Assembly: GCA_965204465.1 (NCBI GenBank)
Contig: OZ241995.1
Span: 558,001-622,000, forward strand
DNA length: 64,000 bases
Source of the DNA: CBDBES01 sp965204465
Lineage (GTDB): Bacteria > Spirochaetota > Leptospiria > Turneriellales > CBDBES01
Direction: 5' to 3'
This document shows positions 53,658-62,959 of this stretch, piece by piece. The notes beneath the pieces were generated by a model that worked only from the letters and a program-made list of their open reading frames with translations, did no database searches and had not been told where the DNA came from. The position numbers and the translations under genes were made by a program. Position 1 is the stretch's first letter. The number at the start of each line of letters is the position of its first letter.

Positions 53658-56639
53658 ATGTATGCTGGTATATATAAATGGAGTATCTATTTGAAAATAT
53701 CTTTCTTTAAAGAAAGAGTAACATCACTCTTTTCAAAATTTCTTCTATTATTTCTTATTTTATCTTCATTTGATCTAAAAAAATCTCTGGGTAGAAAAGT
53801 TGTCTGGGAAGAGATCAATTGGAATGTTATCGAAACAAACCATTTTGACATTCATTATCCAAAAGGATATGATAACTTGGGAAAGATCGCCTCCATATAT
53901 GCAGAAGAAGCCAATATTTTTATCGCCGAAAGAATGGATCATAGACTTAGTCATGTGGTACCCATATTTATATATAATTCGCATAGCCATTTTCAATCTA
54001 CCAATATCATCCCAAATACTCTGGATGAAGGCATAGGCGGATTTACAGAAATATTAAGAAGACGTGTTGTACTGCCATATACAGGCAGCTATGATGAGTT
54101 TAGGCATGTATTGACCCATGAACTAGTGCATGCATTTCAATACGATATCTTATATGGCCAGGATGGCGGATCCCTTTCTGCGTTCCAGGGATTTGGTTTC
54201 CCTTTATGGCTCATAGAAGGAATGGCTGAGTATTTTTCTATTGAATGGGACGAGACAGGAGAAATGGCAATGAGAGACGCTATTCTTACGAATACAACGC
54301 CTTCTTTAAAAGACCTTACTGAATTGAGAGTCTCTTCAGGATATATTATCTATAAGGCCGGACAATCCATCATGTTTTTTATTGATAAAGAATATGGAAG
54401 ATTCAAGATCCCCGAATTACTTAAGAATTTAAGAGCCATTGGAAGCATACGTAATGCGATCAGATCAACCTTTGGAATTTCATTCGATGAATTTGATCAA
54501 AAATGGAGGACATGGTTTAAAAGAAGATATGCAAAGGATACTCATAAAGAAACGGATGATGAGGCTGCCTTATTGATAAGTAGACATTTACAGGATGGGA
54601 GTTTCCTGAATTTACATCCTGCCATTTCAGATGATGGCAAAAAAATAGCTTATCTTACGATCAGAAATTTTTTACCTGCAATTGTAGTGAAAGAAACCGC
54701 AAAATATCAAAAAAAGAAATCCTATGACATTGATGACGATCATGAAGTTACTCTTAATGAAGAGGTCATTGTACAGGGAGGAAATAACAATCAATTTTAC
54801 CAATTAAATATTTTGGATAATAGGATCAGCTTTACCAGAGATTCTAAAAAAATTTTTTTTGCAGCCAAAAGCGGTGGAAAAGACCACCTTTATCTTTATG
54901 ATATAGAATCCAGAAAAGTAGTTCAAAAGTGGTCTCCAGCGCTAGACTTCATTAAATATCCAAGACTTTCTAATAGTGAAACAAAGGCAATCATGGTGGG
55001 GGTTGTCCTGGGACAGTCAGATATTTACATATTAGACTTAAATAAAAATGAGATCCGCCAGATCACTTTTGATCTTTTTGCAGAAAGAGATCCATTTTTA
55101 AGCGGTGACGACCAGTATGCCCTTTTTTCAAGTAACCGGAATGCAAAGAACAATTACGAATCCACTCATTATCATATATTTGAAATAAATATAAGTAACC
55201 AAAAAGTCACTAAGCTGACAAAAGCTCAGGGAAAACAATTGAATCCTTCTTATTATTACAAGGATAAGACAAACCGTATACTCTATTCTTCTAACCAGAC
55301 TGGTGTCTATAATGCATTTCTAATGGATAAAGACGATTCCCAGGCGTATCAAATCACAAATGTGCAGGGAGGAGTTTTTGAACCTTATACAGATAGGGAA
55401 TCTAAAAGAATCATTTTTACCATGTACCGAAAACAAGGATATGACATATCCATTAAAGAGGCCCCTAAAGATCCAAAAGATGTGATACAAAAACCGGTGG
55501 ATGCATATCCTTATAAAGAACCAGAATATCCACATTATGGATCAGGACTTTCTTCTTTTACCTCAAGCAGTTACTCTACAAGGTTTTTTCCGGAAGTATT
55601 TTTTCTAACACTCTTCTACAGCCAACCAAGCGGCCTAGGTGGATTTGGTTTCTTTTCTATAAACGATTATCTGGGGAACCATAACCTTCAACTATGGATT
55701 GATTATTTATCAAATGGCAACAGGACTAATTTTGGATTAAGTTATGGATTTTTGAAGAAAAAAATTGATTTTTATACTGGTATCTATAGAAGAACATCTC
55801 ATCTTAGTATTTTTGATCTAAGAGATATCAATCGACTTAATGATTATTTCTATAACCCTTATTCAGGAGTACTGTCTTTAAATAGCTATGGAGTTTTTAT
55901 AGGAGTGATATATCCATTTACCCCATTCTGGCAGGCATCTTCAAGATTAGATATTTCCAGATATGAAGAGAGTTTTGTTGGCAATGACAGATTCAACCGT
56001 TCCGATGTATTTACAAATGTGCAGAGTATAAGTTTTTCTACTACATATAATAATGTTATGTACAGCTTTATTGGTCCTCTGGATGGTATTAGGGCGAATT
56101 ATACCATAGAACAAGCATTTAGTATCATTAATCTTGAATCAGTTTACACCAGACAAGCCTTGAATGTTGGGCAATATTTTCTATTTTTTAAGCGTTTCAT
56201 TTTTGCATATAGTATTTTTATCCGCACTGTTCATGGTTCTAAATCCAATTCCTTCCCCTATATTATAGGTGGATATTATACCATACGAGGGATTGACATC
56301 AATTCCATTGCTGGAAGATATACCTTTATCGGAAAGCTGGAGCTCCGATTTCCGATAGTAGATGCCATTCTGGTTGGATTTCCTGTACCATGGCTTTTAC
56401 GTGGTTTTTCAGGAGTATTTTTCTTTGATATGGGATCTTCTTTTTCAAACCTGAGATCGTACAAATTCTATGAAGATCGTCGATTAAAAGACTTTAAACT
56501 TACCTTTGGTTTGGGAGGACGCTTCTTATTAGTAGCTGGAATATATATAAGAGTAGATTGGGCTACTCCATGGGATTTTAGAACTGCATTGCCTATCAGT
56601 AAATGGAGAGGATTATTTACCATAGGAACAGAATTCTAA
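53658..56639 (+). CDS. peptidase MA-like / beta-propeller / Omp85-barrel fusion protein
   Basis: 993 residues with an N-terminal signal (FLLLFLILSSF). Residues 45-300: gluzincin-type peptidase with VLTHELVHAFQYD (H154-E155-x-x-H158) and LIEGMAEYFS, the downstream Glu. Residues 315-620: TolB-like WD/PD40 repeats (HPAISDDGKKIAYLT, SFTRDSKKIFFAA, SSNRNAKNNYES). Residues 650-993: surface-antigen barrel with RGIDINSIAGRYTFIGKLEL and LGGRFLLVAGIYIRVDWA, ending in an aromatic residue (TEF). It would put a zinc peptidase and a propeller in the periplasm anchored to an outer-membrane barrel. Confidence 0.82.
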   Translation: MYAGIYKWSIYLKISFFKERVTSLFSKFLLLFLILSSFDLKKSLGRKVVWEEINWNVIETNHFDIHYPKGYDNLGKIASIYAEEANIFIAERMDHRLSHVVPIFIYNSHSHFQSTNIIPNTLDEGIGGFTEILRRRVVLPYTGSYDEFRHVLTHELVHAFQYDILYGQDGGSLSAFQGFGFPLWLIEGMAEYFSIEWDETGEMAMRDAILTNTTPSLKDLTELRVSSGYIIYKAGQSIMFFIDKEYGRFKIPELLKNLRAIGSIRNAIRSTFGISFDEFDQKWRTWFKRRYAKDTHKETDDEAALLISRHLQDGSFLNLHPAISDDGKKIAYLTIRNFLPAIVVKETAKYQKKKSYDIDDDHEVTLNEEVIVQGGNNNQFYQLNILDNRISFTRDSKKIFFAAKSGGKDHLYLYDIESRKVVQKWSPALDFIKYPRLSNSETKAIMVGVVLGQSDIYILDLNKNEIRQITFDLFAERDPFLSGDDQYALFSSNRNAKNNYESTHYHIFEINISNQKVTKLTKAQGKQLNPSYYYKDKTNRILYSSNQTGVYNAFLMDKDDSQAYQITNVQGGVFEPYTDRESKRIIFTMYRKQGYDISIKEAPKDPKDVIQKPVDAYPYKEPEYPHYGSGLSSFTSSSYSTRFFPEVFFLTLFYSQPSGLGGFGFFSINDYLGNHNLQLWIDYLSNGNRTNFGLSYGFLKKKIDFYTGIYRRTSHLSIFDLRDINRLNDYFYNPYSGVLSLNSYGVFIGVIYPFTPFWQASSRLDISRYEESFVGNDRFNRSDVFTNVQSISFSTTYNNVMYSFIGPLDGIRANYTIEQAFSIINLESVYTRQALNVGQYFLFFKRFIFAYSIFIRTVHGSKSNSFPYIIGGYYTIRGIDINSIAGRYTFIGKLELRFPIVDAILVGFPVPWLLRGFSGVFFFDMGSSFSNLRSYKFYEDRRLKDFKLTFGLGGRFLLVAGIYIRVDWATPWDFRTALPISKWRGLFTIGTEF

Positions 56640-57062
56640 ATATGAATTCTATTTAATATTTTAGATATCCTTTGTTGTCTGTCAATGCGGATTTTATTCG
56701 TTTGCAAAGACAAGCCCGTAGAGAAGGACACAAGAAGCAGAAGCAAGATGGCAAAGAATTAGAGGGTCAGAAAATTGAAGAATCGTTTCTAAAATAAACC
56801 TTACTGACGATGATGGAAAATTCATGAAACGAAATGGAAAAATATTTCAAAGTTATAATATACAAGCATCTTCTTCTGAAGGTTATATTGTAGCGATTGA
56901 TATTACGGAAGGTAATGCAGAAAATGATTTAAAGCAATTGGTTCCGATATTGTCACAGGTAGAAAGAAATGTAGGAAAGAGAATAGAGAAAGCCTCTGCA
57001 GATTCAGGATATTTTTACTCAAGCTCTCTGGAATACTTGCATAAGAAAGAAAAAGAACTATG
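56640..57062 (+). pseudogene. IS1182-like transposase fragment (middle part)
   Basis: A frame from about 56700 encodes a basic stretch (ADFIRLQRQARREGHKKQKQ), then after a frame change INLTDDDGKFMKRNGKIFQ, SYNIQASSSEGYIVAIDITE, EKASADSGYFYSSSLEYL: the conserved DDE core start of IS1182/IS4-like transposases. The sequence AAAGTTATAATATACAAGCA is shared with 52390-52410. It lacks both ends and carries no inverted repeats. Confidence 0.75.
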
Positions 57063-57134
57063 TTAGAATTTCATTCTATTTTTTCTTTTTATTCTACGAT
57101 CACAAGTCTCTTTCCCTCTGTTTTTTTCTCTTTC

Positions 57135-57157
57135 CTCTTCACCCTACGGGTACCAGT
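57135..57157 (+). repeat. dispersed repeat, CACCCTACGGG family (copy 2)
   Basis: CTCTTCACCCTACGGGTACC, a variant of the repeat at 22254-22281, between the transposase fragment and the tandem palindromic repeat field. Confidence 0.5.
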
Positions 57158-57250
57158 AATATCAATAAAGTTGAATACCATTCTATTTTTATGTATACTT
57201 CCTGTTTCTTTCTTCTTCCAGCTTTTTGGGAGAGATGATCGGTTGGTGAT

Positions 57251-57460
57251 GCAAAACATGGATGTTTTGCAAGGCTGGGGACTGGGTTACAGGATGTAAC
57301 TCACCCAGCCTAAATTCCATGCAAAACATGGATGTTTTGCAAGGCTGGTGCCTGGGTTACAGGATGTAACTCACCCAGCCTAAATTCCATGCAAAACATG
57401 GATGTTTTGCAAGGCTGGTGCCTGGATTACAGGATGTAACCCGTCCAGCCTAATTTCTAT
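57251..57460 (+). repeat. tandem repeat, three 70-bp units of nested palindromes
   Basis: Units at 57251-57320, 57321-57390 and 57391-57460. Units 1 and 2 differ at 2 positions, and unit 3 carries several changes near its end. Each contains a 9-bp-arm hairpin GCAAAACATGGATGTTTTGC, then an outer GGCTGG/CCAGCC stem enclosing GTTACAGGATGTAAC. No protein-coding reading is convincing. Lies between the IS fragment and the GLUG lipoprotein gene. Confidence 0.8.
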
Positions 57461-57474
57461 GGCAAAGTAGCGGG

Positions 57475-57503
57475 TTTTTTTCACCCTACGGGCACAGGTC
57501 TTT
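57475..57503 (+). repeat. dispersed repeat, CACCCTACGGG family (copy 3)
   Basis: TTTTCACCCTACGGGCACAG followed by GTCTTTG, close to the copy at 22254-22281. It separates the tandem units from a second group of palindromes. Confidence 0.55.
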
Positions 57504-57521
57504 GTTTCTTTCTTTTTTTTA

Positions 57522-57636
57522 CATGTAAAACATGGATGTTTTACATGGCTGCCTGACCTTACCCCAAGCACCTGACATCCTATCAGGTCGCTTGCCCCTA
57601 CAAAACATCCGTGTTTTGTAGGTTACAGGATGTAAC
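57522..57636 (+). repeat. cluster of four related palindromes
   Basis: GTAAAACATGGATGTTTTAC (57525-57544), CCTGACATCCTATCAGG (57571-57587), CTACAAAACATCCGTGTTTTGTAG split across 57598-57621, and GTTACAGGATGTAAC (57622-57636). All use the CATGGATG or CAGGATG centre seen in the 70-bp units, with compensating changes in both arms. It could fold at the 3' end of the GLUG lipoprotein transcript (which ends at 57681) as a terminator or stability element. Confidence 0.65.
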
Positions 57637-57680
57637 CCGTCCAGCCTAACTTCCATGTGAAAAAAGAAAGAAAAAAAGGT

Positions 57681-60437
57681 TTATTTTTTAAACCTATACC
57701 TACGGGTATAACTAGCCATGGGGGTAGTACCCTTGGTAAAGGTAACCTTTAAATAAAATTCACTTCCTGATGCAAAAGACGCTGGGAGGGTGATCACTCC
57801 TGAAGCATTCACTGTAGGCAGATCGGTGCCAGTCAAAGCATCACCGTCTGCATCCACCGCATCTTCTATTGCATAACTACCTGCGGTAGTGCCCTGAACT
57901 TCCGTACCAGAAGTAGTAATATCCATGGCGGCATCGTCTATATCATAGAAAAATACAGGGTCTGTAGCAGAAGGCTCTCCAATGATAGTATTTGAAAAAC
58001 GTAAAAAACCAGAGGCCATTGTTACTGCCTGTTCGTCTACTGTTCCAGGGATAGAGGCTATGATCGGATATTCTGACATAGTGCCAAAATTCCATAAAAA
58101 TGCGTCTGTATCGGTAACACTTCCATCATTATTACTATCATAGCGAACAGAAGATTCATCGGTTCCCGTGGTAGGGTCATCATCCATATCTGCATTGTCG
58201 ATGTCAAAAAGAGTTTGCCAGTTGAAGAAAATGGTGGGAGATACATCATCGCATGTTCCTGTATCAGTGGATGTACTCGTAGTGAATGATGGATCACCTG
58301 GATTAGGTGGACTAGTTGATAAACCACCTAAACAAGTAAGAGTACCTGTATTGGAGTCTACAGCAGTATCAGAGACTTCACTACCATTTTCGAATAATGT
58401 TGTGGCATTTTGATCAAAATAGGAATTGATTATACTACTATTAATATTCCTCCCTAGCAGGCCGCCTGCAGAAGAAGAAGCAGCAGAAGAAGAAACATTC
58501 CCTGTAGAGTAGGAATTGATTATACTACCATTACTCTTATTAAGCGCTATCAGGCCGCCTGCAAAAGAACGACTAAAAGTAGGATCAGCAGCAGAAGAAG
58601 AAACATTCCCTGTAGAGTAGGAATTGATTATACTACTATTATTATTCCCCCCTAGCAGGCCGCCTGCAGAAGAACTACTAAAATTAGCAAAAGAAGAAAC
58701 ATTCCCTGTAGAGTAGGAATTGGTTATACTACTAAGAAAATTATTCCCCCCTACCAGGCCGCCTGCAGAAGAACTACCAGAAGAAGCATGAGAAGAAGTA
58801 TCAGAAGAAGAAACATTCCCTGTAGAGTAGGAATTGATTATACTACTACCACTATTCACCCCTACCAGGCCGCCTGCTAGAGAACTAACAAAACTAGAAC
58901 CAGAAGAAGAAACATTCCCTGTAGAGTAGGAACTGATTATACTACTACTACTATTCAACCCTACCAGGCCGCCTGCATAAGAAAGAATAGAAGTAAAAGA
59001 AAAAATACCAAGAGCAGAAGAAGAAACATTCCCTGTAGAGTAGGAATTGGTTATACTACTACTATTAATAGTTTCCCCTACCAGACCGCCTGCATAAGAA
59101 GTACCAGAAGAAGCAGAAGAAGAAACATTTATATTCAATAAGCCAATATTCCTGATATTAGCGCCCGATGCATTCCCGAAAAGGCCTGCATAAGATTCAC
59201 CAGAGGTAAGATTGATATTGATCGTAAGATTGCTTATGATGAATCCCTTTCCGTCTAAAGTGCCTGTGAATCTATTTCTACGATCTCTTCCAATGGGTTG
59301 GAATCCTGTACATGTACCCGTAGTGCCTGCGGGGCATGTATATTCAGCAGTAATAGAAGAAGCGTCTATGTCTTTACCCAATATGTAATGTGCCCCCAGG
59401 TGAGAGTCACTACTTCCCATTGCCTGCAATTGCATTGCATTGCATATAATGTATGGATCATCTTCTGTTCCAGCGCCATAATCTTCTCCGTCTATATTGG
59501 GGGTAAAATCATCTTCTGCATTAGCCCCTGGTTGATCACATGGACTCTCATCATCTATTAGATGGAGAATTAAATTTTTATTGGGTACCATATTATACCC
59601 GGAATCAGGATCTCCTGGAGAGGATATGATATGGGTTAATGTTGACATGATGGGCCCGGATAAAGTATCATTATCTGCAAAGGTAAGATTTATGGTTTGA
59701 GGCATATCCCACTCATCAACAGCAAATGTAATAGAAATAGAGGTTGTAGGAGTTCCATTTTCATCAATCCTTAGATCATCTGGTGCATTATTGAGGTTAA
59801 TTTCGATTTCTACAGGGGCAGTAGGTTGTCTTACCAATTCGATCATGTAGCTATATTCACTATCCATCCCCTTTGTGAGTTCAATGATTTCTGGCAGGCT
59901 TGCACCATTTTTTTGATAGAGTACCCCCGCCTCAGAGTCTCTGAGTTGCAATTGTATGGTTTTATTCAAATTATTATAATTATTATCGTTGCTCGTAACG
60001 ATATGAGCCAGGTTACCGTTGATCGAACTGGATATGTCATCATCCATCAGGGTTAATGTTACCATTTGGGATGTATCCCAATTAGCATCGGTAAAAGTAA
60101 GGGTAATGGAAGAGCCTGCGCCACTTTCATCCTGACTGCCAGAAGAAATACTTAAATTAGAAGGAGCATCAGAGGGAAGAGTGATCTGTATTTCTACATT
60201 TTCAGTGGGTTGGGAATTTAAAACAATGGCATATTCAACCATATTACTATTACTGTCTTCTTCCGTAAGTGTGATCGTATCAGACAATGGTGAGTCGTCT
60301 TGTTGTGAATAGGTGATGCCTGCTGGGTCTTGCTCCATTGGCGGCGTTGGAATTGGGTCTGGATCGTCTTTATTACTCTTGCAGAAAGGCAAGGATAGAA
60401 TGGCTATTATGGCCATGATTTTGTATAAATTATTCAT
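57681..60437 (-). CDS. surface lipoprotein with Calx-beta-like and GLUG repeats
   Basis: 918 residues. Lipobox LSLPFC with Cys19. Two similar Calx-beta-like domains (about 45-165 and 170-290; ITLTFTDANWDTSQMVTLTL and ISITFAVDEWDMPQTINLTF). Then the DPYIICNAMQLQAMG entry motif and a beta-helix of GLUG repeats (about 390-680), with SYSTGNVSS occurring six times separated by Ser-rich spacers and AGGLVG. The C-terminal 200 residues have Asp-rich loops and an Ig-like end. Probably surface-exposed adhesin. Nearly identical DNA repeats could let copy number vary. Confidence 0.78.
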   Translation of the reverse strand: MNNLYKIMAIIAILSLPFCKSNKDDPDPIPTPPMEQDPAGITYSQQDDSPLSDTITLTEEDSNSNMVEYAIVLNSQPTENVEIQITLPSDAPSNLSISSGSQDESGAGSSITLTFTDANWDTSQMVTLTLMDDDISSSINGNLAHIVTSNDNNYNNLNKTIQLQLRDSEAGVLYQKNGASLPEIIELTKGMDSEYSYMIELVRQPTAPVEIEINLNNAPDDLRIDENGTPTTSISITFAVDEWDMPQTINLTFADNDTLSGPIMSTLTHIISSPGDPDSGYNMVPNKNLILHLIDDESPCDQPGANAEDDFTPNIDGEDYGAGTEDDPYIICNAMQLQAMGSSDSHLGAHYILGKDIDASSITAEYTCPAGTTGTCTGFQPIGRDRRNRFTGTLDGKGFIISNLTININLTSGESYAGLFGNASGANIRNIGLLNINVSSSASSGTSYAGGLVGETINSSSITNSYSTGNVSSSALGIFSFTSILSYAGGLVGLNSSSSIISSYSTGNVSSSGSSFVSSLAGGLVGVNSGSSIINSYSTGNVSSSDTSSHASSGSSSAGGLVGGNNFLSSITNSYSTGNVSSFANFSSSSAGGLLGGNNNSSIINSYSTGNVSSSAADPTFSRSFAGGLIALNKSNGSIINSYSTGNVSSSAASSSAGGLLGRNINSSIINSYFDQNATTLFENGSEVSDTAVDSNTGTLTCLGGLSTSPPNPGDPSFTTSTSTDTGTCDDVSPTIFFNWQTLFDIDNADMDDDPTTGTDESSVRYDSNNDGSVTDTDAFLWNFGTMSEYPIIASIPGTVDEQAVTMASGFLRFSNTIIGEPSATDPVFFYDIDDAAMDITTSGTEVQGTTAGSYAIEDAVDADGDALTGTDLPTVNASGVITLPASFASGSEFYLKVTFTKGTTPMASYTRRYRFKK
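58480..59075 (-). repeat. intragenic repeats encoding GLUG units
   Basis: A module of about 45 bases (reading on the plus strand AACATTCCCTGTAGAGTAGG and flanks) occurs six times at spacings of roughly 95-120 bases, each followed by a variable Ser-coding (AGAAGAAG-type) tract. The frame is kept in all. Confidence 0.75.
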
Positions 60438-61192
60438 TATGAACCTCCACTTATTAATTAGAATGGAATCCCAATTTTATAAACATGATCATTTATTATT
60501 ATAATTATTCTATAGATATGAAATAAAAAGTCAAGTCTTTTTTTATGCAAAAAAAATGAATGTAGTAAACCTATGGTCTCGTTTACAAAGAATATATTTC
60601 AAGGTGGTTTTAGTTCAAATCTTTGGACGCAAATAGTTTTAAATATATCATAAATATTTTAATTGACACTATATTCTACCTACTATTTCTTGATATGAAT
60701 GGGATACCTAAAATATCTGGATCAGAAGATAAAGGATTACAATAGCTTGTCTTAAAAATCACGTAAAAGTAGATAAAAAAATAAAAAGATTGTGCATCCC
60801 AAGTCTCATTTATTATTAGACTACAATTATTATTAGACTACAATGGTTTGGTTCTTTTTGTGAATACTTTTCAGACCATTTCTATTCCTAAAACTCATCA
60901 GTAAGGCCCATAGAAAAATATCTTTCTTCTGATCGTTTAAGCATTTTAATTCTAATCAAAAAGCGGGAATTTGTTAGATTATTAAATGCTATAGAGTCTT
61001 ATAAATTGATCGGGTGAAAAAAATATAATTCTAAAATTCTAATTTGTATCTTATCGCAAATTTTGATCATTAAAAAATAACCAATTTGTTCGTAAATATG
61101 ACTTTTAAAATGCTATATTCGCATTATTGTATTTACCTTATTTGCAAAATACAATTTTTTAAAAAACAGGGTATTCACAGGAGAAATGTAAA
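60438..61192 (+). other. 755-base gene-free interval
   Basis: Divergent promoter region for the GLUG lipoprotein and the REC-GGDEF-EAL gene. Very AT-rich, with no open frame I can support on either strand. It contains a perfect tandem duplication of TATTATTAGACTACAAT at 60811-60827 and 60828-60844. Function unknown. Confidence 0.45.
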
Positions 61193-62950
61193 GTGAAAAT
61201 ATTGATAGTTGAAGATAATGTAGTTGATATTGAATTCCTTTCTAAACTTTTGTTGGAAAATAATTCCAAAGAATATGATGTAATACAAGCTAAAACAGCC
61301 AGAGAAGGATTAACAATGTTTTTCTCTGAAAAGCCAGATTGTGTTTTATTAGACTATCAACTGCCTGATATGAATGGGATACAGTTTCTAAAAACGCTTC
61401 AAAAGACTTTCCCTCATACAGAATTGCCAGTAGTGATGATCACAGGTACTGGGAATGAGGATATTGCAGTAAAGGCAATCCAAACAGGGGCACAGCATTA
61501 TTTGAAAAAAGGTCATTTTAAACAACATGATCTCTTCCTTGCTATTGAGATGACTATAAAAAAAATATATATGACCAAAAAAATAATAAAGCAGCAAAAG
61601 GTTCTTCAAAAAAATGCTTATTATGATTTTTTAACGAATCTACCCAATCGGTCTTTATTTCTTAAAAAGGTGGAAAAAAGTATTTTATTAGTTCAAAGAG
61701 ATTTAAAATTTTCCTTTGCCGTTTTATTCATTGATTTAGATCGCTTTAAACTAGTGAATGACAGTTATGGTCATCATGTTGGGGATAAACTCATTGTAGA
61801 AGCCTCTAAAAGACTGATGGCATGTATTAGAGAAAAAGATATGCTAGCCAGACTAGGGGGTGATGAATTTACTGTTTATCTAGAGAACATTCAAACTTAT
61901 GCAACAGCAACAGATATAGCAAATAGGATTAGACAGAGTTTTACAGAACCATTTTATATAGGTGAGAATGTTGTTTATTCCACTGCAAGTATTGGCATCG
62001 CTCTTAGCAATAAAAATTATGCGGATGCTGGAAATATTTTAAGAGATGCGGACACTGCAATGTATGCCGCTAAAAATCAGGGTAAATCTCGTTTTATTTT
62101 ATTTGATAATCAAATGCATGATAAGGTAAGGAGGAGAATCAAATTAGAAAGTGATCTTAGATATGCTTTGCAAAATAGATTGCTTCAACTATATTATCAG
62201 CCTATTGTTTCTTTTAAGAACAACATAGTAGAAGGATTTGAAGCATTACTTAGATGGAAACATCATGAAGAAAAGTATTTTATTCCTCCTGTAGAATTCA
62301 TACCCATAGCAGAAGAAACTGGAATGATACTGGATATCGGTAATTTAGTACTGGATACTTCTTGCAAGAGTCTTAATAAGTGGCATGCCGCAGGGAAAAA
62401 AGTTTTTCTTACTGTTAATTTTTCTCCAAAACAATTATGGAGTTCAGACTGTTTAGAAACGTTAGATGCTATATTAGCATCGAATAATATAAATCCAAAA
62501 TATATTTGTCTGGAATTTACCGAAAGTTCTTTTATTGCCAATACAGAAGCAAGTCTGATTAAAATGAGAAAAATGGTGGGGAAAGGATTTAGATTATCCA
62601 TAGATGATTTTGGTACTGGTTATTCTTCTTTAAGTTATTTGAATCATTTTCCCGTTCATTCTGTTAAAATAGATCGTTCTTTTATAAAAAATGTTCCACA
62701 AAGAATAAATAATACAAATTTAAATAAAGCCATTATTTCCATGGCGCATAGTTTGGGTTTAAAGGTAGTTGCGGAGGGAATTGAAAATGAATCCCAGGCA
62801 CGTTTTCTACTAGAGCATCACTGTGACTATGGCCAGGGATATTATTTTAGCAGACCAACTTGTTTTGAAGAGACTTTAACATTTTTAAATGATCAGGAAA
62901 ACAAAAAATCTCTAAAAGGAAATGAAAATGAATTTGCAAGGTTCAATTAA
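61193..62950 (+). CDS. response regulator with GGDEF and EAL domains
   Basis: 585 residues from a GTG start with AGGAG nine bases upstream. Receiver (1-125) with phospho-acceptor D54 in CVLLDYQLPDMNG. GGDEF domain with intact RLGGDEF and an inhibitory-site RxxD (REKD) five residues before it. EAL domain with FEALLRWKH (E350-A-L), CLEFTES, SIDDFGTGYSSL, VKIDRSF and VAEGIEN. Both cyclase and phosphodiesterase residues look active, so it could make or degrade c-di-GMP under control of phosphorylation. No kinase adjacent. Its product could feed the PilZ protein encoded after cheY. Confidence 0.92.
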   Translation: MKILIVEDNVVDIEFLSKLLLENNSKEYDVIQAKTAREGLTMFFSEKPDCVLLDYQLPDMNGIQFLKTLQKTFPHTELPVVMITGTGNEDIAVKAIQTGAQHYLKKGHFKQHDLFLAIEMTIKKIYMTKKIIKQQKVLQKNAYYDFLTNLPNRSLFLKKVEKSILLVQRDLKFSFAVLFIDLDRFKLVNDSYGHHVGDKLIVEASKRLMACIREKDMLARLGGDEFTVYLENIQTYATATDIANRIRQSFTEPFYIGENVVYSTASIGIALSNKNYADAGNILRDADTAMYAAKNQGKSRFILFDNQMHDKVRRRIKLESDLRYALQNRLLQLYYQPIVSFKNNIVEGFEALLRWKHHEEKYFIPPVEFIPIAEETGMILDIGNLVLDTSCKSLNKWHAAGKKVFLTVNFSPKQLWSSDCLETLDAILASNNINPKYICLEFTESSFIANTEASLIKMRKMVGKGFRLSIDDFGTGYSSLSYLNHFPVHSVKIDRSFIKNVPQRINNTNLNKAIISMAHSLGLKVVAEGIENESQARFLLEHHCDYGQGYYFSRPTCFEETLTFLNDQENKKSLKGNENEFARFN

Positions 62951-62959
62951 GGGGCTATA

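Noticed and set aside
57251..57460. Possible CRISPR array
   Set aside because: The 70-bp units are contiguous copies with no unique spacers, and there are no cas genes nearby.
57060..57571. Open frames on both strands through the palindrome field
   Set aside because: They arise from the repeat sequence itself and encode only repeat-derived or low-complexity peptides.
58480..59075. Possible CRISPR array
   Set aside because: The regularly spaced repeats lie inside an intact lipoprotein frame and encode GLUG units.
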